This document shows, piece after piece, positions 44,764 to 55,517 of a DNA stretch of 64,000 nt. The notes beneath the pieces were generated by a model. It did no database searches. It was given only the letters and a program-made list of their open reading frames with translations, and was not told the DNA's origin. Both the position numbers and the translations under genes were made by a program. Position 1 is the stretch's first letter; every line of letters begins with the position of its first letter. The DNA comes from Buxus sempervirens (Eukaryota > Streptophyta > Magnoliopsida > Buxales > Buxaceae), in NCBI GenBank assembly GCA_947561395.2, contig OX387186.1:2572835-2636834 (forward strand), written 5' to 3'.

Positions 44764-45731
44764 TCAAAAACCATGAATCTTGATGTGTTCTTTCTTCACA
44801 ATGCCAGCCTGTTTACCAAAAGGAGAAGACCCCAAGAGTTACACCATTGATGCAGATGGACAAGATGGATTATGTAAATAGAGTTAACACACAGAATTAC
44901 CTGAACAAGGAAAGTGGAAACATTTTTTCGTTGATCACCCTGAAGTTGAATAACCTGCTCCAACAACACACACGTAAGCAGTGGCGGAACCAGGAGTCCA
45001 AATTGGAGGGGGCAAAAAAAATTTTCAATTAACACTTATACATGAAATATAAAAACTTCAAGGAATTAGAGGGGCAAACCAGAAATTTTAGGGGGGGCAA
45101 AACATAAATTTCAATAAAAAAATATAGAAAAATATGTATATTTAATTAAAAAATAAAAATTTAGGGGGGGCAATTGCCCCCCCTAGCTAAAGGCTGGTTC
45201 CGCCACTGCACGTAAGACTTGGTGATTGTTGAAGGATAACAATAAAGGAGTTTAGGGCCATGAGCAAACCTGGCCTAGCTCTGGATCCTGAACGACAGTA
45301 CCATTGCAGCAGAATTCCTTCTTGAGGTCCTTGAGGATCTTGTTGTAGCTAAATTCCTTCTTCAATCCCTGAACTGTTGTCAGGCTTTTCCGACCATTAC
45401 GTTGCTGTACACGCACATGCACGTACTCCTTTGTCCCTGCACCTGAGTCCTCAGCATTTGCCTCAGTGAATGGATCTGCCCCAAAATGGAATATCATTGT
45501 TAAATGACAACAGAGAACCAGTCAAATGAACATGGTACAAAAAGAGAAAAAAGATATACACAAATATATACATGCATATATACATATGTATGCATGTATA
45601 AACATAAGTGTGTGTGTGTCTAGTGTAACATATAATATAAATCACAATAAATAAAGAGAGAAATCTGCATGACCAAAAGGAAAAATAGACATACCGTAGG
45701 AAGTAGGAATCTGGATGTCGAGTTCAGACAT
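44764..45731 (-). CDS. SUI1: Translation initiation factor eIF1 (SUI1)
   Basis: Four coding exons, 45731-45695, 45475-45270, 44954-44901 and 44808-44764, close to 113 residues, exactly the plant SUI1 length. It starts MSELDIQIPTSYDPF. The SUI1 fold carries VRVQQRNGRKSLTTVQGL, FSYNKILKDLKKEFCCNGTV, VIQLQGDQRKNVSTFLVQ and the end KKEHIKIHGF. eIF1 sits near the ribosomal P site and enforces AUG selection during scanning. A leader exon near 46965-47090 with donor ATTAG/GTATTT suggests a 1.2-kb 5' UTR intron, common for this gene. Intron 2 is almost entirely the MITE at 44979-45208, whose edge lies 16 bases from the exon-3 acceptor region. The 3' end is duplicated at 37690-38461. Confidence 0.96.
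44979..45208. mobile_element. hAT-type MITE, CAGTGGCGGAACC family, copy 2 (in eIF1 intron 2)
   Basis: The ends CAGTGGCGGAACCAGG and CTGGTTCCGCCACTG are inverted. The exact 8-bp duplication cacgtaag flanks it (44971-44978 and 45209-45216). It is 230 bp and shares the ttcaattaacac, catgaaatataaa and ggggcaa interior with copy 1 in inverse orientation. It occupies about three quarters of the 315-bp intron 2 of eIF1. Confidence 0.95.
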
Positions 45732-48608
45732 GAACCTTGAGTATTAGAGATTTAAGAACAAAAGAAGATATCTGAATCACAAATCTCTGAGACAAATCAT
45801 AGAAAAGATTAAAACAACATCATCCCTTCTAATCATATCAAGGATATGTGAACAATTCAACAAAAACAATCTAGTCAAAAATCAAAACATCAACACTTAT
45901 GAACAATGAATCTTCACGGACCCAAACTGGACAAATAGACATCTTAAAGAAGCAGGTGAAAATGGATGGTAGTTCATTATTTAAAAAAAGGGGGCCAAAG
46001 CAAATACGTACTTTAATATGCACAGATCAAATAATCTCAACTAAGGATTCCAAACTAATTCAGTTACACATTCCGGTTGAATGACTTGTGCTCAAAACAA
46101 AAATCAAAGCAAAATATGAACTCTTGAGGAAAGACATGCATGCACACACACAGAGCACGAGGTACAATTGAAAGAAGGAAGTGAGAGAATTTAAATAGGG
46201 GTGTCGGAGATAGATTAAGAAAAAGTTTTACATCAAGAACCAGAAACCAGACTAATTAGGGTTAGAAGAAGGCCTAAACCCCAGATGTAGAATATTCGAT
46301 ATTCCAAGAACTCGTCTAATTGGTAAAAACTACGTAAAATCCATACCAAATAAAATATATTATTCCAACTTCAATAACTCCGTGCGTCTTTCCCCTCCAA
46401 AACAATTAGAAGGATCACCTATCTATCGATCTACCAGTTTCTGGCGACTAAAGTAATTATCCTGTTGTTCCTACTAAATAACATTGAATGTGATTGCAAG
46501 GAACATAAGAAAACAATAAATTAGTCCACCGAACGAAAACCCATAAAACTGAATCTAGGGTACAGGATACAAGAGCAAATTGTCAAAAACCTAACAATTT
46601 ACAGGTTTGCATACAAAAAGGCCAAGAATGCTCAAGATTATTTAAATAAATAATCTAATAAACCATTTAAGCCAGAATTACAAAAATAACCGGTGAATAT
46701 CATCAGACAACGGATCAGGAATTCAATAACACGAAGAGGAAACGAACGGAGAAAATATTCAGGCAAAAAAAAAAACCCCTCGAATTTGAGCAGGAAAAAG
46801 AAACAGAAACTCATGTCGAAGTCCTGAAAAAACAAGAATCATTTAAACAATCCAACCAATGCCCGAATTCAAATTTATGGGGAAAAAAAATTAACGCTTC
46901 AAATAACAAGCAATATTTGTCATCATAAACTAAAAGTAGGATGAATAGACAAAAGGAGAAGAGAAATACCTAATTTGAAGCTGGTAGAATCTAAGCTTTC
47001 GAGTTTGCCAAAGGAAAAAAACCTGGATCGGAGGTTCCGCAGGGAGAAACAGCGGCAACAATAATGCGCAAGAAAAGGAGAGGAGATGATAAGTGATGAA
47101 ACTCGGCCTCCTACCCCTCATATATAGCTTTAATGAACTTCTCTTGACCACACGATAGTTGACTTATCTATTCCTGGTTAGGAAGTCTCTGCCCGCATCG
47201 GGAAAAACGTGGGCCAGATGTTAGAAACGGACGCTCCAGATTGATGGTAAAGTCTATGAGGTCGGTCTATCCGTGCAGATCGTAGCATGGTAGTAGCAAC
47301 TTGAAGGTGCTTTCTCGAACCACCTTAAAAAGTGCAGTGATGCCGTGCGTAGAATGCACGCAGGGCATGTCTTATCGTCTTCGGCGTGACCTTGGACGGT
47401 GGTGGGAGCGTATGGGTCCACAGGAAGAAAAGGCTGACGACTGATTGCACGACGGCGACCATGATCGACCGGGAAAAGCAAAATGGAAAACTGGTGTTTT
47501 AATTCTCTATTGGAGCGATTAAGAGAGTCTGGTGAGGCAGGTAACTCGCTCGTAAATTTCGTTTTTCTTCCTTTTAATTGTTAGATTCTGTTACAGTAGT
47601 GAGAGAGAATCTGATTCCGTGGTTTGATAGATATGAAGAAACAAGAGACTATCATTCATGGCTGTTGAAACTGGTATTTTTAAACTGTATGATCTGATAG
47701 CCTCAGCTTCCTTAACAATTAGTGATACTTGCAACGGAAGTTCTATAAAATAGTATCATTTTGACGTCCAAAAGCAGTGTAAAACCTCTTATCTACATTT
47801 TTATAGGAATTAATATCTATTATCAACAACCCTTCTCAGGTCCCAGTTCTGCAGTGCACCTATTAAGAAACTGGATTGAACCCTTCATGATTCAGTGCAA
47901 CATGAACGCCGTAGTATGAATTTGAAAATAGCACAGGTCGAAAATTTGGCTGCTGATTATGTTCACGGTACATATTCAAGAGTGAGGCTGCACGCCACTT
48001 GTTTGATATAATGCCGTAACTTAATTAGGGTTGTTTTCTTCGACTTCTTGTCTTTTGCTTTGAAAATCTTGTTTTCGCCTTGTTGACATGCCCAAATTTG
48101 CTCCTGCACCATTACACCTGTGTTGAAGCAAGAACTTTGATTGCTTTTACTTGCTCTTCCACCCTGACCTTTTGAAGTTTTTGGTTCAACCTTGCTCTTT
48201 GCATGGAAGGTTATTAGTCAAGTCACTGCTGCATCTCAAGTAGACATTCTCGTTCATTTTTCCCATTCAATCATGAGAATTCCTTGGACAGCCTAAAGCT
48301 GAAAATTCATGTTCATTTGATTTTTTTTTTAAGAGATATCATGCTTATAAAAAAAGGTAACTGTCTTTGACTTTTCTCATCCCCTTTTTCTCGGGCTGAT
48401 TTGTTTTAGCAGATATAATCAAACCATTTAATATTAATTATAGTACATTTAGTTCAAATTTGTTTTCTTGATGCAATATGAATTGGAAACTTTTTTTGAT
48501 ATTCATAGTTTTTTTTTTTTTTTGGGTTTCAGTTAACCTATGTCTAAAACTAGCCACGGAAGTTTACTTCAATTTCATCTTTGTTTTTTTCTGGATGTTG
48601 CAGTTTAA
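45732..48608. other. eIF1 leader intron and divergent eIF1/APO4 promoter region
   Basis: Bases 45732-46965 are best read as the eIF1 5' UTR intron; they contain TA/CATA microsatellites (45553-45630, partly in intron 1). Bases 47090-47490 lie between the probable transcription starts of eIF1 (-) and APO4 (+). From about 47540 (ggcag/gtaact donor-like) to 48603 (ttgcag acceptor) an APO4 leader intron is likely. Open frames here have no family features. Confidence 0.5.
47117..47128 (-). promoter_or_regulatory. TATA box of eIF1
   Basis: On the minus strand CTATATATGAGG lies about 30 bases before the purine/pyrimidine-rich start of the presumed leader exon (near 47090). Its position relative to the leader exon is the support; the start site itself is inferred. 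Confidence 0.6.
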
Positions 48609-50711
48609 ATGGCTTTGAGGCAGAAATTTTGGGATCATTTATGGGGGGAACTAGATGGCTGCCTCATGCATTCTCGATTTTACCGTTCGAAAGTGGATTT
48701 TAAAAGCCTTCGGCCAATGATTCTTAAAAGAATACAAGATAGAGCTAAGGACTATCCCGTGCAAAGCCTGGCCCCTGTTGCACATGATATCATTAAGGCT
48801 AGGGAACTCCTTATCCATGGTGTTTCTGCCCTTCTGAAAGTTATTCCAGTCATGACCTGCAAGTAAGTAAACACAAATTCAATTTCCGTATCTATAAAGT
48901 CAATTTCCATACTGTATATATTATTTTGGAATTTGTTCTTAAGATCTTTGTACAAAAGGTCTGAAACATATTTTACTGATTGTTATCAAAATTCCCTTGA
49001 AACTGGCACATTACGCAGACATTGTAATGTAATGTAGCTTTTCTAGGGACTGGAATGGTAATCTGAAACAATTTTGGAGCTTCAACTTGGTTGTCATTGT
49101 GTGAATTGATTGGTAATTCACACTTTCTTGTTGTGGTTTTTCAATGCTGTTTATTTATTGAAAGATTATCATTAGGTAAACCTTTCTTGAATGCTTATCT
49201 CACGGATATCATTTTCTTGAAAGGTTTCTGCCATTCATCACTCTCTTCCATGCCACTATTAGAGGTTTCTGTAGTTCTATATTAGAAATTTAGAATAACA
49301 ACTTTATGACTCCCAGTCTATTCGAAAAACTTCGAAGGGCTTTAAATCTCTCTCACAGACTTCTAAAAGTATAGATGTAGCTAATTTATATGTCTATCTA
49401 CTCCATTTTTTCTAAATGATTCCAGTTTCAAAATTCACCTACAATTGACATGTTCTGTAAAGAATATTGAGTGATTGTTTTATTTCTATTACTTTATTGA
49501 CATGTTCACAATGTATAGGTGGCTAGCCAGAGCTTGGAAGCAGGCAGGGCTAGGCCAAGAGGGGGCCTCATCCTTGTATATGCTGTATTTTGTTTATAAT
49601 GGTTTTATGAAAGCTTTATGATGAAGTAATCTAAATTACATTTTTTAGTCAAAATATTGAGCTTGTAACTATGGGTATTCAAAACTTAATTGGCATCAAG
49701 CAGAAATCTGATTTCACATTTAAGTTCAAGACAAATTACCAAATTGTGAGAAGGTTGGCTTGCCTCAAAATGGGGTGTTCTGTAAATTTACCTTTTGTGG
49801 GGATTTTTTTTTTTTTTTTGGGGTACTAAAGAACTATTTATCATAGAGGAATAAGAGAATAGGTAAGAGGATGTCCTTATTTTACTTACAATTGGGTCTA
49901 TAGATTCCATTTGCAACTCTTTATGTAGATATTTTGTATTCCTTCATGAGATCTGTGTCCTCACTCCATCTATAAATCTTTTTGTAGGTACTGCCCAGAA
50001 ATTTATGTTGGAAAGGAAGGCCACCTGATTCAAACTTGCCATGGTTACAAGCGACGCACCAAGAAGCAGGCCCATAGATGGATTAATGCAACTCTGAACG
50101 ACATTCTTGTCCCAGTAGAAACTTTTCACCTGCACAAAATGTTCCAGGGTGTTATCAAACATGATCAAAGGTTTGATTTTGAACGTGTTCCTGCCATTCT
50201 TGAGCTTTGCTGTCAGGCTGGAGTCAACTTTTATGATGAGAATCTCTCAAGCAGCTTCAGATCAGAAGATGCTGGCTTGGGTAATTCTGAACCTGTCGAG
50301 CCTTTATCACCACATGATCTGAGATTCATAGGGGACAAAACTTTGAAGGCATGGGAGACACTGAGATCTGGGGTGAAGAGGCTGATGTTGGTTTATCCAG
50401 TGAAGGTCTGCAAGGACTGTTCAGAAGTTCACGTGGGGCCATCTGGGCATAAGGCCAGGCTTTGTGGTGTTTTTAAATATGAGAGTTGGAAAGGTTCCCA
50501 TTTCTGGAAGAGGGCAGAACTGGATGATATAGTGCCTCCCAAAATTGTGTGGCGGCGACGCCTTCAGGATCCTCCAGTGCTCTTGGATAATGGCCGGAAT
50601 TTTTATGGACATGCTCCAGCAGTGGTTGAACTGTGCCTGCAGGCTGGGGCAATAGCACCAAAAAAGTATTTTTGTATGATGAAGGTTGAGGGTTTACCGC
50701 CACCCATTTGA
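48609..50711 (+). CDS. APO4: APO protein 4, mitochondrial
   Basis: Two exons, 48609-48862 and 49988-50711, give 325 residues (Arabidopsis APO4 about 337). It has DFKSLRPMILKRIQDRAKDYPV near the N-terminus and two APO domains, each with a C-x2-C-x9-H-x4-C cluster: C84/C87/H97/C102 and C226/C229/H239/C244. Each is followed by a conserved block (WINATLNDILVPVE and GHAPAVVELCLQAGA). APO proteins bind organellar RNA; APO1 acts in chloroplast splicing and 4Fe-4S photosystem biogenesis, while APO4 is predicted to be mitochondrial. The two repeats and spacing are complete. The start lies five bases inside an exon whose acceptor is ttgcag, so a non-coding leader exon upstream is likely. Confidence 0.93.
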
Positions 50712-51213
50712 GCTAAACATTGAATTATTTCCTTGTTGCATTGTAGCGATGTCTTGGCTTCACGATTCCTTGATCTGTAAATACATGAATTCAGAGTCAT
50801 CGTTTTTGCGTTTTCTTCTGGATATGTTTGATTGCTTATATCCTAAATAAGAACATTTATCTGTTATAGCAATATCTTGTAAATTTTTTTTCCTCACAAT
50901 TAATCATAGAATTCCAACTAAATTTTGAGATTTGCTTTACTGTGGATTGTAGAGGACTACTACAAAAATTGTCGGCTGGTTGTGCTTAAAATTTTCCGAT
51001 TTTCAGTTTGTTTGGCGTAAGGGTTGAATTATACACTCAGAAATGCCCTAAAAGAAACTTCTCCATATTGTACCCAGTGACAGAGGGACAATCCCCACTC
51101 ATTTGTGATGGCTTTAAGGTCTTTACTGCCTACAATTTTATATACTCTGTCATCTACACATTAATTGATAGAATTTGCAGCACACCATGCTTCATATCTT
51201 TTATTCAAAGTGG
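50712..51213. other. Convergent 3' intergenic region
   Basis: It lies between the stops of APO4 (+) and the two-domain ubiquitin-like gene (-). It should hold both 3' UTRs, and nothing else is seen. Confidence 0.5.
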
Positions 51214-51648
51214 TTAAAGTGGAGGTGTGATATCGACATTTATTGTCACTCCGTGAGGGCAATCTTCTGCAGAAATTACTTGATCATCACTCAGAGTGAG
51301 TCCCACCTGCCCGACCAGTAAGCACTGGCGCTGGTAAATTATCCTCTTTATGTTACGCATAGTTGTTGATGGTCCAAACATGTAATATTCTTGTTCTCCT
51401 GTTGAACAATTTACTATCACTTTCAGTCCAGTTCTGATTTTGAGCTGGATGACAGTTCCATCTTTGACTCCATAATATTCCAGGTTACCCATGTCTCCCA
51501 ACTCCTGATCATCAATAAAAAAACGTTGCGTAGACAGTTCGAAGCCTGAGACTACTTCGATCATCAATTTTAATGCCGAAACAGAAAGGCTGGACGAAAC
51601 ATCAAATTTGTGAATTTGCTGGTCCTCTTCTTGAACCAAAATCTTCAT
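51214..51648 (-). CDS. Tandem ubiquitin-like-domain protein (two UBL domains, no Gly-Gly)
   Basis: Intronless frame of 144 codons from MKILVQEEDQQ. Two ubiquitin-like folds follow each other: residues 1-73 (start MKILV, centre KLMIEVVSGFELSTQRFFIDDQEL, then YYGVKDGTVIQLKIR) and about 75-144 (LKVIVNCSTGEQEYYMF ... VTINVDI). Each shows the beta-beta-alpha-beta-beta rhythm of ubiquitin. The protein stops at DITPPL with no diglycine, so it cannot be conjugated like ubiquitin and is more likely an adaptor. The upstream codons (STTNYG) lack an ATG, so the start is at 51648. Two relatives lie at 54709 and 55518. Exact function unknown. Confidence 0.8.
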   Translation of the reverse strand: MKILVQEEDQQIHKFDVSSSLSVSALKLMIEVVSGFELSTQRFFIDDQELGDMGNLEYYGVKDGTVIQLKIRTGLKVIVNCSTGEQEYYMFGPSTTMRNIKRIIYQRQCLLVGQVGLTLSDDQVISAEDCPHGVTINVDITPPL

Positions 51649-52248
51649 GCCGTAGTTGGTGGTGCTCAAGGTAATGGATGATATTTTCTTCCGGTCGTTG
51701 AAAATTATTTAGAACAACTTATCTCTTTTTTGTAGTACCAAATCATGCTAATGGCCGGTTGGGTCTCATAAGTTGCGTGCTCTATTCACTCCAAATGGGT
51801 TTTTGAGTGTGAACTAACTAATAACCTCACTCATACATTACATGAAGGTGCACGTCTTTGGTGAGAGATATAGGTGCAGTTGGTATGAGGATGGAACTTA
51901 AACTGGCTAGCTAGGGACTGAAATGAGTTAATCAACCCATTCAAGCTTTTGGTCTCCCTGAGAAAATCCCATGCGTGGTGTAAATAAACTGTCGCCATGC
52001 GCCCTTGGTAAAAGTATTTGGAATAGTTAAGTCATATAAGAATTCCCACTTAAAAAGATAATATAGAGAAAAATAGAAAAAATCCTCATTTTGCAACTTC
52101 ATATTGAGAACTCTTTGCATAGAGAAATGATATCATCTACAGTTGAACTGATAAGATGGTTCAATTTTATCCAGTAGTTGCTTATCGCATAAGCAAGCAA
52201 CTTCAATAAAAAAGAATGAAAAGAAACATGTAATAGTGAAAGCAAAGT

Positions 52249-52860
52249 AGGGGTATTTATAGTTTACCCCCTTCAGGTTTTATATGATCCATTTTCCTCC
52301 TTGAGGTTTTTGAAATATAAAAGATTTGTTGTATGTGATAGTCTCCCGACTCCCCTTCTAAATCTTTGATCGTTAAATTTTAACATTATTCACAAGGTGG
52401 CAAGTTTACCAAAAAAAAAAAAAAGTTCACAAGGTGGCAAGAGAGAGATTATATTGATAACTTTGCCTCCCTTGTTCTCTTTATTTAAAACTAAATAGCA
52501 AGATTTCCCTTTATTGGGTTAATTCAATGTATACATTAGATCAAAAAAAAAAAACAAAACAAAAAACAAAAAGAAAAAACCACTGTCTTAGCACATCTAT
52601 CCTAAGGGCATTTTAGGTACTTAAAGCATAAATTAAAATAAGAGGGTAAATGTGTCGATTAATGTTTTCTTAGGTATGATTTTAACCGTTACAACTTTGA
52701 AAAGGGGAGATTGTTAGTTGTTACACAGAAAATTGAAGATGGTAAATTGATATTTTAAAAACCTCCGAATGGTTGACATGTATTTTAGAAACCTTAGGGA
52801 GAAAATTTGAAAAGTTGAAATGTTGGAAATCTCTAAGGGTTAAACTGTAAATGTCCCTAA
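52249..52860. mobile_element. Putative 610-bp TIR element
   Basis: The left end aggggtatttatagtttaccccc and the right end, read back as agggacatttacagtttaaccc, are inverted relatives. The next parts (cctccttgaggtttttgaaat and cctaaggtttctaaaat read back) also correspond. No exact target duplication was found. Confidence 0.65.
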
Positions 52861-53474
52861 AAAAAATTGTAGAGTAGGGTCGGATATGGGCTGTGCTGGC
52901 CCAGTTTTTGCGCCTGAGGACGTTGTATAAATTCCCTTTTTCTTTAATCAGTTAAGAAATACTTAATAAGTATTTATTATTCATCTAAATATAAATATCT
53001 TAATATTTACTATTCAACAATTTTAAGCAAAAAAATTTATGAAAGAATTCAGTAATATAGCAAAGTAATAGTAAATTATGCATTAAACCTAGCTTTATAG
53101 ACGTCTAAAACTAGGCTGGGCCGAGATTTAACGTGCCTTGTCAAAGCGCTGTCCTACTTACTTGGACGGTTGGACCTTGCAAAATTATCCAAACAACCCG
53201 AAGGCCTTGGAGTTGAGACAGAAGAAAATTTTAAGCCAAGTTAGGCTCGTTGGGCTCAATGAACCGGGCCTAAAATACATTACCAAAAAAAAAAAACCGG
53301 GCCTAAAATTCTAGTAGTTGGCAGTTTTTTGCCTAATCGTAAATCCCACAAATATATTAATTTATCTCTCCAAATCAAACCTTACTCGATATCAAGCGTT
53401 TGAATCTTCAATCAAATGGCATTCCAACTCTCTTTTAAGAAACTCTCTTCAGAGAGGTTTTTTTTTCTCCCTTA

Positions 53475-53885
53475 GAGCATTAGCAGCAGATTCCCTAAAA
53501 ATTTTTCTTAAATTTAAGGAAGTTTGCAACTTTTGTATTTTAGGGATCCTTCAACCTACATCATATTCCCTAAAATAAATGGTAAAAATATTAAAATATT
53601 ACTTGCTTTTTAAACATCATTACTTTCAAACATTTTTTTATGGTTTTTTATTATAAAGATTTGACATAAAGCATACCGATTTAACATAAAGTTAAAGTGG
53701 TTTGAGTTTAATGAAGCTACAGTGGTTCCTCAAATTTGAGGAAGCACGGTAGCAATCTTTAAATATTTAGAGAATAAAAATAATATAAGGATAGGAAAGC
53801 TGCTGCAAGTCAAATTTTGCTTTATTCCCTTTTTTTCTTTCTTATTTTAAACATAGGGTGTAAGATAAAGAATCTGCTGATGCTC
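53475..53885. mobile_element. Tourist-type (PIF/Harbinger) MITE
   Basis: The left end gagcattagcagcagattc and the right end, read back as gagcatcagcagattc, are inverted, with a 3-base gap. Both are flanked by TTA (53472-53474 and 53886-53888), the 3-bp target typical of PIF/Harbinger. It is 411 bp, AT-rich and non-coding. Confidence 0.8.
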
Positions 53886-54224
53886 TTACGGTCCAAAAAA
53901 ACCCCCTCTTAAGAAATGCTGACGTACTACACGCCTACTATAATATGCTGCCACCGCAGTGGGCCCCAAGCATCCGACTGCTGAAGACTTGCTGATAAAA
54001 GTGAAATCAACCCATGTTTGTAGTTGCATCTAGTTGTCGTAGTTGAAAGTTTCATTTGATTTTCATTACGAGAAGAGGATCGATTAAGCCTAGAATTTCT
54101 TTTATTTTTTGGTGGGAAAACGGAAAAGAAATTTTATAGTAATGGCTTAATTCCAGGCTTAAGTTTTTTCTTAAGCCTGGAATTTCAAGTTCAACCATTG
54201 AATCGAAGTTTCTTCGTATCTAAA

Positions 54225-54356
54225 GAGTGGGCATCGTCTACAGCGGGGGCTGTAGACAGCCCCTCACATGTATGGTGTGGGGCCCCCCAAATGAATGGTG
54301 GGGCCCACACCGAATGTGAGGGGCTGTTTACAGCCCCCGCTGTAGAGGATGTATGC
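54225..54356. mobile_element. Near-perfect palindromic MITE with 11-bp target duplication
   Basis: The exact 11-mer tcgtatctaaa flanks it at 54214-54224 and 54357-54367. The insert folds on itself: catcgtctacagcgggggct, gtagacagcccctcaca and ggtgtgggg on the left pair with catcctctacagcgggggct, gtaaacagcccctcaca and ggtgtgggg read back from the right, leaving a loop near 54285-54295. An 11-base duplication fits Mutator-like transposition. 132 bp. Confidence 0.9.
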
Positions 54357-54708
54357 TCGTATCTAAACAGAGAAAACTTCCTCCTGTCTTATCAATAATT
54401 ACTGATGTTTATCCCCTAAAAAGAAATAACCCAAGAGTCTCACGTCAAACATGCTTCTCTGGGAAATATTTCCAAGAGATTCTGGTTTGCCTCTTTTAAT
54501 ATCAACCGTTGCATGATATCTGATGATCCCACCAACCATATGATTCATATCTCAGTGTTAAACGTACCTATCAGTCCCTCGCGATCACAAGATTCACAAC
54601 AAACTAACCAGCGAGAATGCCGCAAACATGACCAGATAAACCTGAACTTGTTGAACTTCTCTCTTTCTAAAAAAACTGATCTGGGGAGCTCTGTGTCTGC
54701 GTTAGAAG

Positions 54709-55002
54709 ATGAGATTGGTGGTGGAAATATTGACAGGGACATTGTTCTACGTCCAAGTAGACGACGATGCAACGGTTCAAGACCTTAAGAGAGAGATTGG
54801 GTTGCAGGAGAAACTGCCTCAGGAGCGGCTTCTCCTTGTCCTGTACGACGAGAATCAAACCCAGTTGATGAAGGACGACGAGCAAGCTCTTGTCGACCAT
54901 GGAGTTCGAGATGGGTCCCATATCTACCTTTTTTTCAACCCCGTAGATGATGGGTCCCATTATCGTGTGTTCTCCACTCTGCCGGATTCTCTTACTCGGT
55001 AG
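54709..55002 (+). CDS. Single ubiquitin-like-domain protein
   Basis: Intronless 97-codon frame. Residues 1-78 form one ubiquitin-like domain: MRLVVEILTGTLFYVQVDDDATVQDLKREI, an ERLLLVLYDENQTQLMKDD middle and VDHGVRDGSHIYLFF end. A short tail, SHYRVFSTLPDSLTR, follows. There is no diglycine. It is the smallest of three neighbouring ubiquitin-like genes (51214-51648, 55518-56261) and the only one on the plus strand, 516 bases from the next. It is either a functional small UBL or a shortened family member. No intron or frameshift is needed. Confidence 0.75.
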   Translation: MRLVVEILTGTLFYVQVDDDATVQDLKREIGLQEKLPQERLLLVLYDENQTQLMKDDEQALVDHGVRDGSHIYLFFNPVDDGSHYRVFSTLPDSLTR

Positions 55003-55517
55003 AACAGCCATTGCTGTTGCATTATAGTCTTTTATACGATCATTCAATCTGTATATTTCTTTGATGTTTCTGGTTTTTAGCCTAAAAGAAAATTGAGTTC
55101 GTTTGATTTTTGGTCTGTGCTGGGCATTGTTACTGTTGCTGTTGCAATGTACGTAGATCTGATTTGCTTCATATCATCCTTCATGCTAGAGGGTTTCTTC
55201 AAGAGTTCCGGTCCATATGATTTACACATTGCCATAGCCAGAAGCCAAACTTTAGAGCAGACACCATAGCCAATTCTGCAGAACTGACACTAAACATCTG
55301 TGTTATTTTTATGTAAACTAGGAATACACCGATAATAATTTTAAAGAGAAAAAATTCAGATAAATATTCAATATAGTTGCTTATCACTGCGAAGTAGACC
55401 TTCCATTACAAGAATTACTATTATTATTATTATTTTTTTTGTTTCTTCCTTAAGTTTTCTATTAAATAAATCGACAGGTCAAGCATTTGCTGCAAGTTAC
55501 TACTGGTAGCCATGATT
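55003..55517. other. Convergent 3' intergenic region
   Basis: It lies between the stops of the one-domain (+) and three-domain (-) ubiquitin-like genes. AT-rich, including a TTA/ATT microsatellite (about 55419-55440). No gene seen. Confidence 0.5.

Larger units (their letters stand above)
51649..54708. other. Intergenic region between ubiquitin-like genes
   Basis: It contains inverted-repeat elements at 52249-52860, 53475-53885 and 54225-54356, and A-rich runs. No gene seen; the frames at 53318-53578 and 54198-54398 overlap transposons. Confidence 0.5.

Noticed and set aside
54198-54398. 66-codon plus-strand frame
   Set aside because: It lies across the palindromic MITE; opening is due to the element's composition.
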